Shown: positions 46,156 to 55,892, counted from the first letter of the stretch. The stretch: DNA of 64,000 nt from an uncultured Alphaproteobacteria bacterium (GCA_944390455.1 CALXPU010000004.1:25471-89470), one strand, 5' to 3'. Notes: generated by a model not told the origin, from the sequence alone. Made by a program: numbers and translations.

Positions 46156-46260
46156 ATTTATTTTTCCTTATTTTCCGGTTAAACCTCCGCAGAATTTCGG
46201 CCCGAAATATTTCGGACACCGGAGCGTGAAGCGTTGTTCTTTATCTTAAACACCACCGAC
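46156..46260 (-). promoter_or_regulatory. Structured rpsB leader, candidate autoregulatory site
   Basis: On the minus strand an outer stem CTCCG/CGGAG encloses the perfect palindrome CCGAAATATTTCGG (46202-46215), ending about 30 bases before the ribosome site AAGGAA. Ribosomal protein S2 is known to repress its own operon through the leader in some bacteria. Whether this one does is inference. Confidence 0.42.
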
Positions 46261-46390
46261 GCCGTGTCTGCGTGTGAATTATAAAAAAACAGCACCATTG
46301 CTGCTTTCGCATGTTTTATAATATATTTTTATTTATTTTGCAACTCTTTTTTAACTTTTTATTCAATTTTTTCTTTATCTTACCATAAAA

Positions 46391-46426
46391 AAACCGCCTA
46401 TCTCTTTTGATGAGATAAGGCGGTTT
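46391..46426 (-). terminator. Terminator of the gene at 46448
   Basis: AAACCGCCTATCTC (46391-46404) pairs with GAGATAAGGCGGTTT (46412-46426), with one bulged A. A run of A before it gives the U tail on the minus strand. Confidence 0.82.
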
Positions 46427-46447
46427 CTTTGGTCTTGTTTTATGAAA

Positions 46448-47122
46448 TTACTCTCTTTCGTATTCAGAGATAAAATCATAAATTTTTTTGCGCGTTTCTC
46501 CATGCAAAGTTGCCAACATCAAAATCTGACGGAGCTCACGTTTGCGTGGGTGTTCCAAATCTCCATCAGCCAAAGCCAGATTTATCAACGAATCGGCTAT
46601 TTGAACTGAAACGGTGGAGAAATTTTCCCCCAGCAAATCACTTAACGTTTCCGAACTAACCGAGAACAATGCATCAATAGCTTCAGGATCTTGCGACATG
46701 CGCAAAATATTCAAAGCCTCTTTTGCAAAATCTTCCCGCTTTCCATAATATGCCGATAAACTCAGCAAAATTACGATAACGCGAGGAAGCTCGTTTTGTT
46801 CCAAAACCTTCTCCAATGCGGGAAGTTTTTCTCCTTTGGCTATCCAAAACACCTTTGATGATTGAGATGCATTTCCTTCACCTTTTCGTGAAAACAAAAG
46901 AACAACTCTTTCTTCATCTGTTTGTTCCATAGATGTGATTTCTTGCTCATCCGCACGATAGTAAGTAACAATGTCATCTTTCTTCAGCGTTTGTATATCC
47001 GCCGAACTGGGGAGAATTACCAAATCCTCTTTTCCAGAAATAACATCCTTTACTTTGATTGAATGAAAACCACCAGCGGTGTCAATATTGATGACACTGG
47101 CTGTAACAGGACCTTTTGACAT
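46448..47122 (-). CDS. Hypothetical protein with a TerB-like helical C-terminus
   Basis: The 224-aa protein has an N-terminal beta-rich part of about 75 residues (ASVINIDTAGGFHSIKVKDV). Its helical C-terminal part contains QIADSLINLALADGDLEHPRKRELRQI, which resembles the acidic helix pattern of TerB/DjlA-type domains. I do not assign a family. The ATG at 47122 has no Shine-Dalgarno; the minus strand shows TTGATT and TATAGC 17 bases apart upstream. It is divergent from parE. Confidence 0.6.
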   Translation of the reverse strand: MSKGPVTASVINIDTAGGFHSIKVKDVISGKEDLVILPSSADIQTLKKDDIVTYYRADEQEITSMEQTDEERVVLLFSRKGEGNASQSSKVFWIAKGEKLPALEKVLEQNELPRVIVILLSLSAYYGKREDFAKEALNILRMSQDPEAIDALFSVSSETLSDLLGENFSTVSVQIADSLINLALADGDLEHPRKRELRQILMLATLHGETRKKIYDFISEYERE

Positions 47123-47182
47123 GATAATATAGTTTAAAGTTAAAAAAATAATAGAAAATTCTTTTTTGCTATACATCTTTTT

Positions 47183-47214
47183 TTGACAGAAATCAAGTGT
47201 TTTTTGTTTATAAT
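47183..47214 (+). promoter_or_regulatory. Candidate promoter of parE
   Basis: TTGACA (47183-47188) is followed by TTTATA (47207-47212, 18-base spacing) overlapping TATAAT (47209-47214). The leader to the ATG is about 130 bases. Confidence 0.5.
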
Positions 47215-47348
47215 TTAAAATTTTATCTTTTATTTTTTATCTTGTATTTTTCTGTTTAAGATTTTTAGTTTTTACTTGTGTCTGCACTTTTCTTTTTATA
47301 TATTTCTTCCAGTTTATATATGTTTTTTGTCTTATATCTGAGGAAAAT

Positions 47349-49337
47349 ATGAGTGATTTGTTTGAAAACTCCGCAACGGCAGTTAAGGAAGAATATTCTG
47401 CTCGTGACATTGAAGTTCTTGAAGGATTAGATCCTGTTAGACATCGTCCGGGTATGTATATCGGTGGCACAGATGAACAAGCCTTGCATCATTTGGTTGC
47501 GGAAATTTTAGACAACTCTATGGATGAAGCCGTTGCCGGTTATGCGTCCAGAATTGATATTTCTCTTAATGCCGACTACTCCGTTACTATTACAGATAAC
47601 GGACGCGGTATTCCAGTTGATGACCATCCTAAATATCCGGGAAAATCAGCTTTGGAAGTTATCTTGACCACTTTGCACTCCGGCGGTAAATTCGGCGGTA
47701 ACGCTTATAAAGTATCCGGCGGTCTACATGGTGTTGGTTCGTCCGTGGTTAATGCTTTATCTGTTAAACTCGTTGTTGAGGTCGCTCGTGACAAAAAACT
47801 CTACCGCCAGGAATATTCTTGCGGGAAGCCTGTTACTCCGTTAATGTTGGTGGGAAATGCTCCGAACCGTCGCGGGACAAGCATTACATTCTTACCTGAC
47901 GCCGAAATTTTTGGAAGCGATAATAAATTTGTTCCGGCAAAAGTTTATCGTATGGCTCGTTCTAAAGCTTTCTTGTTTAAGGGGATTAAAATCTTTTGGA
48001 AATGTGCTCCAGAACTTTTAACTGAGGGCGACGGAATTCCTCAAGAAACGGAATTTAATTTTCCAAACGGCTTATTGGATTTCTTAAATTATCAAATCGG
48101 CACACGTACTACCATTAATCGTACACCATTTTCTGGAGAGGCAGAACTTGCCGGCGATGAAGGAAAAGTTGAATGGGCAATTACTTGGCCTGATGATGAA
48201 AAAGGTTTTTGTAACTCTTACTGTAATACGGTTATTACTCCTCAGGGAGGAACTCACGAACAAGGTTTCCGTACGGCTTTGCTTAAAGGGTTAAAAGAAT
48301 ACGCTGATATGGCTAATATCAAAAAAGCTGCAGGTATTACTGCGGAAGATTTCTTGAGCGATGCTGCGATTATGCTTTCCGTGTTTATCCGTGATCCGCA
48401 ATTCCAAGGACAAACAAAAGACAAACTCACATCAACGAAAGCAGCTTATCTGGTTGAGAAAGCTGTTAAAGATTCTTTTGACCATTGGCTTTCATCGGAT
48501 AAAGAAAATGCAAGCGCTTTGATTGAATATGTTATTGACCGAGCAGAACTGCGCAAAAAGAGAAAAGAAGAAAAAGTTCAAAATCGTAAATCTCCAACTA
48601 AAAAATTACGTCTTCCGGGCAAACTTGCCGACTGCTCTAAATCTGCTGCAGAAGATACTGAAATTTTTATTGTTGAGGGTGATTCCGCTGGTGGTTCCGC
48701 AAAACAAGGACGCGACCGTATGACACAGGCCATTTTGCCGTTACGTGGGAAAATTCTGAATGTTGCCAGTGCCAGTCTTGATAAAATTACCCAAAACCAA
48801 GAAATTAAAGATATGATTGAAGCTTTGGGTTGTGGGACCAAAGATAATTATAAGGAAGAGAATTTGCGTTATGAAAAAATCATCATCATGACCGATGCTG
48901 ATGTTGATGGTGCGCATATTACATCTCTTTTAATGACATTCTTTTATCAGTATATGCCGAAACTTATTGAAAACGGTCACTTATTTATTGCGACTCCGCC
49001 TCTGTATAAAATCGTTTTTGGCGGAAAGAACTATTACGCTCTTGATGATGATGAAAAAGATAAAATTTTAAGTAAAGCAAAAGCTAATCAAAAACCTGAC
49101 ATCAGCCGTTTTAAAGGTTTGGGTGAAATGAGTGCTTTGCAGCTTAAAGAAACCACTATGGATAAAAATAATCGTGTTTTACTTCGCGTTGTTATCCCTA
49201 CGGCGAATACAGAAGAGGCTCGTGATGAAGCTTTTGAAACCAGAAGACAGGTTGAACGCCTGATGGGTAAAGATCCGGAACAACGCTTTAAATTCATTAT
49301 TGAACGTGCTAAATTTGCAGAGGATTTGGATATCTAA
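47349..49337 (+). CDS. parE: DNA topoisomerase IV subunit B
   Basis: The ATPase subunit that, with ParC, unlinks daughter chromosomes. GHKL ATPase motifs: VAEILDNSMDEAV, TDNGRGIPVD and SGGLHGVGSSVVNALS. The TOPRIM domain has EGDSAGGSAKQGRDR and MTDADVDGAHI. The 662-aa length and absence of the GyrB insertion point to ParE rather than GyrB. The ending QRFKFIIERAKFAEDLDI is typical. parC is not in the window. Confidence 0.93.
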   Translation: MSDLFENSATAVKEEYSARDIEVLEGLDPVRHRPGMYIGGTDEQALHHLVAEILDNSMDEAVAGYASRIDISLNADYSVTITDNGRGIPVDDHPKYPGKSALEVILTTLHSGGKFGGNAYKVSGGLHGVGSSVVNALSVKLVVEVARDKKLYRQEYSCGKPVTPLMLVGNAPNRRGTSITFLPDAEIFGSDNKFVPAKVYRMARSKAFLFKGIKIFWKCAPELLTEGDGIPQETEFNFPNGLLDFLNYQIGTRTTINRTPFSGEAELAGDEGKVEWAITWPDDEKGFCNSYCNTVITPQGGTHEQGFRTALLKGLKEYADMANIKKAAGITAEDFLSDAAIMLSVFIRDPQFQGQTKDKLTSTKAAYLVEKAVKDSFDHWLSSDKENASALIEYVIDRAELRKKRKEEKVQNRKSPTKKLRLPGKLADCSKSAAEDTEIFIVEGDSAGGSAKQGRDRMTQAILPLRGKILNVASASLDKITQNQEIKDMIEALGCGTKDNYKEENLRYEKIIIMTDADVDGAHITSLLMTFFYQYMPKLIENGHLFIATPPLYKIVFGGKNYYALDDDEKDKILSKAKANQKPDISRFKGLGEMSALQLKETTMDKNNRVLLRVVIPTANTEEARDEAFETRRQVERLMGKDPEQRFKFIIERAKFAEDLDI

Positions 49338-49368
49338 ACTTTGCTACTTATAGCTTAAATAAAAAAAT

Positions 49369-49400
49369 AAAAGACAGTTATTTTTATTAACTGTCTTTTT
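49369..49400 (+). terminator. parE terminator
   Basis: AAAAGACAGTTA (49369-49380) pairs with TAACTGTCTTTT (49388-49399), followed by more T. Confidence 0.88.
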
Positions 49401-49680
49401 CGTTTACATACAGCCTATGTGCACTAGGGGTATGTTTGGGATTAACCCTTCATGTTTTCGTACGTTCAAACACTTTTACAATAGAATATTCTTTTTTCTT
49501 TTGAGAATATTCCTCACTCTTGCATAACCGAATAATTTTCAGGCTTAGTCTGCATATTAAAAAGATAAGCACTGTTGCTATCATACCAAATAATTTTTTA
49601 AGACCTCATAATTAATTTTACGGTCTCAACCTAATCAATCATTTGGTATTCGTCAAGTTTTTCTGTTTGATATTGAAGGA
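49401..49680. other. Non-coding gap after parE
   Basis: No coding frame is credible. A hairpin-forming pair of GAATATTC palindromes lies at 49484-49491 and 49505-49512, and a weak AGACC/GGTCT pair lies at about 49610-49635. The GT39-like gene ends at 49681 on the minus strand, so these may belong to its 3' end. Confidence 0.4.
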
Positions 49681-51198
49681 TTAATCATACGCGTGGTAAT
49701 AGCGTTTTTTATAATCAAAGTCGCATTTTATATGACTGAATTCCGGCTTTAATATGTATATTACATCCGAATTATCAAACGGCTTGTAGTATTTATTAAT
49801 TAAATTCATATCCGGCACGTGCACAAATTTTTCAATACCTCGTTCGGCTGAATATTTATCTTTATACGGTGCAATGTATATAATTTTTGGCTTATATGTT
49901 GCTATTACCTCATTTATGTCCATCAGGGGATGTATTCCAACTCTGGCACCAATCACATCCAATTGTCCTAATAAATTCCAGTAGTAGTGAGGATCTCGAT
50001 TATACAAATTGTATAAATTCCCATCTCCATTAATAACATAATCACAAGGGGTTGTTACACGTACAATTTTTTTATTCAGCGGATCATAAAAGCGCCCTAC
50101 TCTATCCCCAAGATTACCTTCATACACCGCAGGTTTATACATACAAAAAGCCAGAGTCACCACTAATACATATATAAGAGCAAAATGTTTCTTAAAGATT
50201 TTTTCTTCCAAAAACATAGCTGTCAAAATAGCGGCCAAATATATCAACAAATAAAAATAATATGCAAAGGCTGAAAAATACAACAAACGTTGCGCCAACT
50301 CTGTTAAAAACAAAATGGTTAGTATGTTAAAATATATATTTTTCTGGCGAATAAAGCAGATAATCGCCAAAAAACTCCCAAGCAGAAGCATCTTTAATTC
50401 CGGCCAAATTATTCCATGTCGGCGCTCTTCTGCAAATAGTTCAGGTATGTGCAAATTAAAGATAAAATTGGAACGATACCATGTTTCTAAAATACCATGA
50501 TGCCATAAGTAGACGGCATACCCCAAACTTAAAACTATCGGTAATAACATTGCATAAGCCAACGCATCAACTTTTATGACTTTCTTATGCAGCAGATAAA
50601 ATGTTATCAACGCCAATATAACAAGGGCAAAAATAATTTTTTGCAAAAACATAAATGACGCCCAGAATAACAACATGGCTAGACTTAATTGGCTTACTTT
50701 TTGCTCCTTTATATGCTTAAAGTAAAAATACAATCCGGCAAAAAAAGCGGTCATCATAAAATTATCGGGACGAAAGTTTACCACAGATACGACGACATAC
50801 GGCGTCAAAGCTATTGCGGCGGCAATTATACCTCCAGTTTTATTGGTCAAAAAGCGTGAAGCAATCAGATATAAAAGATAGTAGTTCAAAAATGAACTTA
50901 GTATAGAGCAACTTACGACGGTTGCTGTAATGATATTGTCATCTAATCCGTGCGTGTGTAAACCGACAAATGGTGCAAACAAATACCACAGTAGAGGATT
51001 ATGGTGTTGGAAAAAATCTTTGTATGGGATAAAATTTGCATAAACCAACCACGAGGAGTGTATATGCTCCAATGTATCTCCCCCCAAGGTGTTCGTTTTC
51101 CATGCAATATATAGGCAAAATATAAGTCCGGCGCATAAATGCCCTAAGAGAAAAAATGCCGGAAATTTTTGATATAGTTTTTGTAGTATTTGCGGCAT
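49681..51198 (-). CDS. Polytopic membrane glycosyltransferase-like protein, GT39/GT83 type
   Basis: The 505-aa protein has around ten to twelve hydrophobic helices and a soluble C-terminal part. The first extracytoplasmic loop holds GGDTLEHIHSSWLVYANFIPY and KDFFQHHNPLLW, matching the conserved Asp and the FFxHxPL-type pattern of lipid-phosphate-sugar-using enzymes such as ArnT and PMT. These act on the periplasmic face with polyprenyl-phosphate sugars. The acceptor is unknown. It begins 11 bases after the phosphate transporter stop and may be read through from there. Confidence 0.72.
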   Translation of the reverse strand: MPQILQKLYQKFPAFFLLGHLCAGLIFCLYIAWKTNTLGGDTLEHIHSSWLVYANFIPYKDFFQHHNPLLWYLFAPFVGLHTHGLDDNIITATVVSCSILSSFLNYYLLYLIASRFLTNKTGGIIAAAIALTPYVVVSVVNFRPDNFMMTAFFAGLYFYFKHIKEQKVSQLSLAMLLFWASFMFLQKIIFALVILALITFYLLHKKVIKVDALAYAMLLPIVLSLGYAVYLWHHGILETWYRSNFIFNLHIPELFAEERRHGIIWPELKMLLLGSFLAIICFIRQKNIYFNILTILFLTELAQRLLYFSAFAYYFYLLIYLAAILTAMFLEEKIFKKHFALIYVLVVTLAFCMYKPAVYEGNLGDRVGRFYDPLNKKIVRVTTPCDYVINGDGNLYNLYNRDPHYYWNLLGQLDVIGARVGIHPLMDINEVIATYKPKIIYIAPYKDKYSAERGIEKFVHVPDMNLINKYYKPFDNSDVIYILKPEFSHIKCDFDYKKRYYHAYD

Positions 51199-51209
51199 TT
51201 CCTTTCTCC

Positions 51210-52262
51210 TTACGGAATAAATATGGTTTGCTTAAAGACGTTTTCCATGAAAAATAATGAAATAAAGCTTAAAATAAAGGCGATCACCGGTGTTGCTACC
51301 CAGCCGGATACAACGCGCAAAATCAAGCTCCATTTTATCCCCTTTCCGCCCTTAACCAGTCCTATTCCCACAATCGCACCAATAACAGCTTGTGTACTGG
51401 AAACAGGAACTGCCGGAAGAGGCGGCAAGTTCATGGATATTAGAAAATGCTCTAAATTTTCAGAAGAAAACAATATTAAAACCAATGATTGCGATAAAAT
51501 CACAATCCACGCAACTGTCGGCGAAAATGATAGTACATTTTTTCCTACTGTTTTAATGGCTTTTTGAGAATAGGTAAATACGCCAACACAAGCGGCAATC
51601 GCGCCAAGCAAAAACAATACTTGCGTACTGCTTAAAGTATAAAATCTGCCTAGTTCCAACGGTTCTAAAACATTTGAATCTACAAATACACCAACCACGT
51701 TTGCCATATTATTTGCACCTAGAGCAAAACCTCCTAACGCTGTTGTCAGTATCATACCAACTCTTACAGCCATATCCTGCCATAAGATGTGTACCTTGCT
51801 ATGATGCAACAACTTTTTGACGCAAATATATAATCCTACCGCAATCACACCGGAAATAATCGGGCAGAATATCCATGTTGCACAAATATTGGTCAGAGTT
51901 TCCGTATCTGTTGGTTTATGGTTGTACACGTTCCAGCCGATAATTCCACCGACAATAGCTTGTGAAATGGAAACACTTATACCGGACTTTAACATCATTA
52001 GAACAGCCATTGCCGATGACAAAGATACCGTAAATGCCGCCGGAAGAGTGTTCACTTCACCCAGCGTATTTAATGTTTCCGCCGTATTTTGACCACTGAA
52101 TACCGCACCTAATACCAAAAAGATGCTGGCAATAATTGCAGCTGTCGTAAAGCGTAACATTTTTGTTCCGACCGCCGTACCAAATATATTTGAAGCATCA
52201 TTGGCACCTAATGACCAACCAAGAAACAAGCCGCTTGAAAGAAAAAACAAATATTCCAGCAT
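51210..52262 (-). CDS. pit: PiT-family inorganic phosphate transporter
   Basis: The 350-aa membrane protein has about ten helices. The duplicated family signatures are both present: LGANDASNIFGTAVGTKML near the N-terminus and LGANNMANVVGVFVDS in the second half. PiT carriers take up phosphate-metal complexes with protons. It follows the DUF47 gene after 3 bases, the usual pairing of PiT with its PhoU-like regulator. Confidence 0.92.
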   Translation of the reverse strand: MLEYLFFLSSGLFLGWSLGANDASNIFGTAVGTKMLRFTTAAIIASIFLVLGAVFSGQNTAETLNTLGEVNTLPAAFTVSLSSAMAVLMMLKSGISVSISQAIVGGIIGWNVYNHKPTDTETLTNICATWIFCPIISGVIAVGLYICVKKLLHHSKVHILWQDMAVRVGMILTTALGGFALGANNMANVVGVFVDSNVLEPLELGRFYTLSSTQVLFLLGAIAACVGVFTYSQKAIKTVGKNVLSFSPTVAWIVILSQSLVLILFSSENLEHFLISMNLPPLPAVPVSSTQAVIGAIVGIGLVKGGKGIKWSLILRVVSGWVATPVIAFILSFISLFFMENVFKQTIFIP

Positions 52263-52265
52263 TGC

Positions 52266-52925
52266 TTATATTTCCCTCTTTATGGCGGAGATAAGTAAGG
52301 CATCAATGCAATCCTCTGCCAAATCTGCAATATCAGCAACTTCTTCTATAAAATTATTAATTTGCATTTTGTGTGCTAAATCTAAATTAGAATCAAATAC
52401 GTCATTACGTAATTTAGCTGCCGTCTTATCACTTTGGTGTTCCAGCAAATATACTTTTTTGGAGTAATCTCGCAAAGTCACTAAATCTCTAAAGAAAGCT
52501 CGTGAGGCAATAGCCATGTTTTCTGCACAATCAGCAACCTGATTAACCAACTCTTTTAATTTGTTATGATATTCTTCTGGAATATCAGGACGCTCAATAT
52601 AAAATTTATGCGCCACTTCATCAAATAAATTGACAACTCTATCCAAATTTTCTACCAATTCCAGAATGTTACCGCGCAAATCCGGTATCAAATTTTGTTC
52701 ATAGAGTTTACTCTCAATTTCACGACGTAAAGTATCCGAATCGTGTTCAATTATCTTTATCTTTTTACTGGTTTGGCGATATTTTTCGCTACGTTGCTCC
52801 TGAAGATATATGTCAACAGCTTCTTTGAAAACCATTGTCATTTCTATAATTTTGTCATGCAGACTGTCGATATTATGCTCCAAATCTCTGGTACGGGCAA
52901 ATAAGGATATCTTTACGTTAAACAT
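52266..52925 (-). CDS. DUF47 PhoU-like protein, partner of the PiT transporter
   Basis: The 219-aa all-helical protein has the DUF47/TIGR00153 pattern (KIIEHDSDTLRREIESKLYE, LVENLDRVVNLFDEVAHKF, EHQSDKTAAKLRNDVF, IADLAEDCIDALLIS), with the paired acidic E-x3-D metal motifs of PhoU relatives. It is thought to regulate its cognate Pit transporter. The first gene of the DUF47-pit pair. Confidence 0.9.
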   Translation of the reverse strand: MFNVKISLFARTRDLEHNIDSLHDKIIEMTMVFKEAVDIYLQEQRSEKYRQTSKKIKIIEHDSDTLRREIESKLYEQNLIPDLRGNILELVENLDRVVNLFDEVAHKFYIERPDIPEEYHNKLKELVNQVADCAENMAIASRAFFRDLVTLRDYSKKVYLLEHQSDKTAAKLRNDVFDSNLDLAHKMQINNFIEEVADIADLAEDCIDALLISAIKREI

Positions 52926-53094
52926 TTATTTTCATTTCCCTTCTTTTCTTCAGAATCGTTAATCTTTTCCCTTCTTTTTGCTATTTGATTTTAAACTTAC
53001 GCACTTTGTCAACATATTTTTATTTTTGGCTTGCATTTATTTTTTTCTTCCCATACTTTTTAGAGGTTATATAACATTTTTAAGGATGGGAAAT

Positions 53095-53844
53095 ATGCAA
53101 AAAGATAATATTATTACTGTCTTGGTATCTGTTATTGCCAGCGTTGTAGTGTCTGTTGCACTCTGCGCTTCAGTTTCTGGTTCTAAGACAACAACTTCCG
53201 CTTCTACAGCTTCTCAAGATGTAAATCAAGCTATTGAAGATTATTTGATGAATAATCCTAGCAAAATTCGTGAAGCTTTGGAATTAGCTGCTCAACAAGA
53301 ACAAATTGCTGAACAAAAACGTATTGCTGAACTCTATAAAGCTAATTGGAAAGATTTGAGCTCTTATGAAGGTTCTCCTTTTGTTGGACCTAAAGATGCT
53401 AAAGTTACTATTGTTGAATTCTTTGATTTCAACTGCGGTTACTGCAAACGTTTAGCTCCTGAATTGATGAAAGTTATTAAAGCTAACAAAGATATTAAAG
53501 TTGTATTCAAACCTGTAACTTTCTTGGGTTCTATGCCGGCTGCTAAAGCTGCTATGGCTGCTAACAAACAAGGTAAGTTCTTGGAAGTTTATGAAGCTTT
53601 GTTAACTCATAATGGTCAAGTTACTTCTGCTGTTATTGAAGAAGTTATCAAAAAAGCAGGGCTTGATGTTGAAAAAACTAAGAAATTGATGGAAAGCGAT
53701 GAAATTGCTAAAGAAATTTCTGCTATTGCAGCTCTTTCTCAAAAAGTTCAAATTCGTGGCGTTCCGACTTTGATTATGAATGGTGAAGCATTACAAGCTA
53801 TTGATGCTGCTACTATTCAAACAGCTATTGATAACGCAAAATAA
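53095..53844 (+). CDS. Membrane-anchored DsbA-family thiol-disulfide protein 1
   Basis: The product is about 249 aa. One N-terminal anchor or signal (residues 5-27) is followed by a helical linker and a thioredoxin-fold domain with VEFFDFNCGYCKRLAPELMKV; CGYC is the redox pair. The cis-Pro loop is RGVPTLIMNG. It resembles BdbD/Com1-type periplasmic oxidoreductases. The ATG at 53095 has AAGGATGGGA ahead; 53086 is the alternative. Codon use is strongly A/T-ending and even, as in highly expressed genes. A terminator separates it from its paralogue. Confidence 0.88.
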   Translation: MQKDNIITVLVSVIASVVVSVALCASVSGSKTTTSASTASQDVNQAIEDYLMNNPSKIREALELAAQQEQIAEQKRIAELYKANWKDLSSYEGSPFVGPKDAKVTIVEFFDFNCGYCKRLAPELMKVIKANKDIKVVFKPVTFLGSMPAAKAAMAANKQGKFLEVYEALLTHNGQVTSAVIEEVIKKAGLDVEKTKKLMESDEIAKEISAIAALSQKVQIRGVPTLIMNGEALQAIDAATIQTAIDNAK

Positions 53845-53864
53845 TTTTGCTTTATCGTCTTTTG

Positions 53865-53898
53865 AGCCCATCTTTTTGTAGGTGGGCTTTTTCTTTTT
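53865..53898 (+). terminator. Terminator of DsbA-like gene 1
   Basis: AGCCCA (53865-53870) pairs with TGGGCT (53883-53888), with a T-rich tail. Confidence 0.78.
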
Positions 53899-53987
53899 TA
53901 AAATTTGATGATTATGCTTAAAAATTCTTGCATATACTTTTCTGTCGCGTTAATCTTGCTGTAGTTTTATTTATTGGAGAGGATATT

Positions 53988-54782
53988 ATGAAAATCTTTT
54001 TTAAATATTTTGCCGTTTTGATTGTTGCTGCGCTTGGTGCCGGTGGAGTTATTTATTTTGATGCGCATTGTCCGCAAAAAAAAGCTCAACAAACACAGCT
54101 TATTAATCAGGCTATTGAAAATTATATGCAAAATAATAAAGAAACTTTCGCTAATCTTGTTTTGGAAAGTGAAGCCTTTAAAAATTCTTCTTTCCAAATA
54201 AAGACAAATAATGAATCCGAGCAGTCCAAAGAAGAGGAAAAAGTTGCTGAAAACAATCCAAACCAAATCTTTTTAGATCATTGGGATGAGATGAAAAACA
54301 GTGAAATTGCACCGTATGCCGGTCCGAAAAACGCAAAAGTTACCGTAGTTGAATTTTTTGATTTCGCTTGCGGTCACTGCAAAGCTTTAGCTCCGGTTCT
54401 TGCTCAATTGATTAAAAATAATCCTGACGTAAAATTCGTATTTAACCCACTCTTTTTCATGAGCGAACATTCTCCTTATGCCGCAAAAGCTTCTTTAGCT
54501 GCTTTTCAAAAAGGAAAATTTGTTGAAGTTTTTGAAGGAATTATGACACTTCCTGAAATGAATGAAGAAACTATTAATCAAATTCTTGTAGATGAAGAAC
54601 TTAATGTGGATGGAATTAAACAAATGATGGAACAAAAAGAAATCCGTCGCGGTATTCAAGATATTGACGCTTTATCGCAAGTTTTGGGTATCAACGGTGT
54701 TCCAATGTTAATCATCAATGGTGAGCCTTTTTATGGACGTAGTCTTGATGAATTACAAAATAAGATTAACAGTTATAAATAA
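53988..54782 (+). CDS. Membrane-anchored DsbA-family thiol-disulfide protein 2
   Basis: The 264-aa paralogue of the preceding gene. N-terminal anchor (about residues 5-23), helical linker, then a thioredoxin fold with VEFFDFACGHCKALAPVLAQL; CGHC is the redox pair, as in E. coli DsbA's CPHC but with Gly. The cis-Pro loop is NGVPMLIING. A Glu/Lys-rich insert of about 25 residues sits before the domain. The ATG at 53988 has GGAGAGG ahead. The two CxxC variants suggest different redox potentials, for example oxidase and isomerase/reductase, but this is inference. Confidence 0.88.
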   Translation: MKIFFKYFAVLIVAALGAGGVIYFDAHCPQKKAQQTQLINQAIENYMQNNKETFANLVLESEAFKNSSFQIKTNNESEQSKEEEKVAENNPNQIFLDHWDEMKNSEIAPYAGPKNAKVTVVEFFDFACGHCKALAPVLAQLIKNNPDVKFVFNPLFFMSEHSPYAAKASLAAFQKGKFVEVFEGIMTLPEMNEETINQILVDEELNVDGIKQMMEQKEIRRGIQDIDALSQVLGINGVPMLIINGEPFYGRSLDELQNKINSYK

Positions 54783-54790
54783 AGTAATAG

Positions 54791-54828
54791 AAAATCCCCT
54801 GAAGCAAACAAGCTCAGGGGATTTTTTT
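54791..54828. terminator. Terminator after DsbA-like gene 2
   Basis: AAAATCCCCTGA (54791-54802) pairs with TCAGGGGATTTT (54814-54825), followed by T. It can also serve the convergent gene at 54840. Confidence 0.88.
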
Positions 54829-54839
54829 GTTTGGATTAA

Positions 54840-55892
54840 TTAAGGTTTGAATATCTGTCCGTTTTCACCATTTATTTCACCATCATCAAAATGAATACCT
54901 AGAATTGCTCCGTTGTACAGTTGATCCAAAGTTTGAGTTTTCGGATTAAAACGATATACTGTTCCGTAAACACCTCTGCATCCTTCTTTATCATACACTT
55001 CACTAATCAGTGTGGTTGATTTTCTACCTAATGAATTCCCTCGATATAGTGTGGTGTATTCAAAATGTTTTCCTAAAAGGATGACAGTATCTTTTCCTTC
55101 GTGGAAAATAATAGATGGAACGGATAACGCATAGCACCCCGGATTATTTTTTTCAGAGCTATAAATCCCCCATACCTGATATTTGTTATCTTCCTTTATT
55201 ATCAGATATTCGTTTGGTACTGCAGCTTCTACAATTTCTCCCTTATAGATAACTTCCATTTCATCTTCTTGTGGAACACAGATATTTTCACAAATGTATC
55301 TATCGGCACAAATTTCCGTATAACCATCATCTTGCAGTACATTCAAGATAATCTTTTTTCCTTCTTGATTTTTAGGTGATAGAAAGACATGCTTTCCTAC
55401 CTTTTGACCTAATTTTTGAATATCATGACTATACTTATTTATAAGCATCCACGTACCGTTTTCATCATTATCTGCCAAGCAATAGATAAAAGCATTATGG
55501 CTTCCAGAATAAATTTTTCTGTTATATTGGCTTGCAAATACCAGATACTCTGCATCTTTGGTTCTTAAGAGAATTTCATATGTGCTTGGTCTATATTTAT
55601 GCGTTACACGATAAACGTAAACCCAGCATTGTTTGTTTCCCATCTGTACTTTGAAGTAATCGTCTGCACGCAAAACCATAGATAGGCAGTGTACAAAGAA
55701 ACATATTCCACAAAACGATATTAACCATGACAAAAGAACTTCTAATTCTTTATCCGGCAGTGGTATTGCCATGTACACAATACAGAGAGCAAATCCAATT
55801 ATGCCCAGGATGAATTCCGAGTTAAGAGCATTTTTCCATGCGGAGCGTTCGCTTATACGCGACAATCTCCAAGACATTAATTTATTATCCAT
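54840..55892 (-). CDS. Hypothetical membrane protein with a beta-rich C-terminal part
   Basis: The 350-aa protein has two hydrophobic helices (about residues 28-46 and 50-72) and then about 280 residues of mostly beta sequence with YLVFASQYNRKIYSG, CYALSVPSIIFHEGKDTVI and repeated short strands like a propeller or sandwich. No family is recognised. There is no Shine-Dalgarno site before the ATG. A clear minus-strand promoter (TTGACA 55965-55960, TACAAT 55943-55938, 16-base spacing) precedes it. Confidence 0.65.
   Translation of the reverse strand: MDNKLMSWRLSRISERSAWKNALNSEFILGIIGFALCIVYMAIPLPDKELEVLLSWLISFCGICFFVHCLSMVLRADDYFKVQMGNKQCWVYVYRVTHKYRPSTYEILLRTKDAEYLVFASQYNRKIYSGSHNAFIYCLADNDENGTWMLINKYSHDIQKLGQKVGKHVFLSPKNQEGKKIILNVLQDDGYTEICADRYICENICVPQEDEMEVIYKGEIVEAAVPNEYLIIKEDNKYQVWGIYSSEKNNPGCYALSVPSIIFHEGKDTVILLGKHFEYTTLYRGNSLGRKSTTLISEVYDKEGCRGVYGTVYRFNPKTQTLDQLYNGAILGIHFDDGEINGENGQIFKP

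Noticed and set aside
49483..49512. GAATATTC pair as a CRISPR-like or mobile-element end
   Set aside because: Only two short palindromes exist, with no spacers, no transposase and no target duplication; a 3'-UTR hairpin is simpler.
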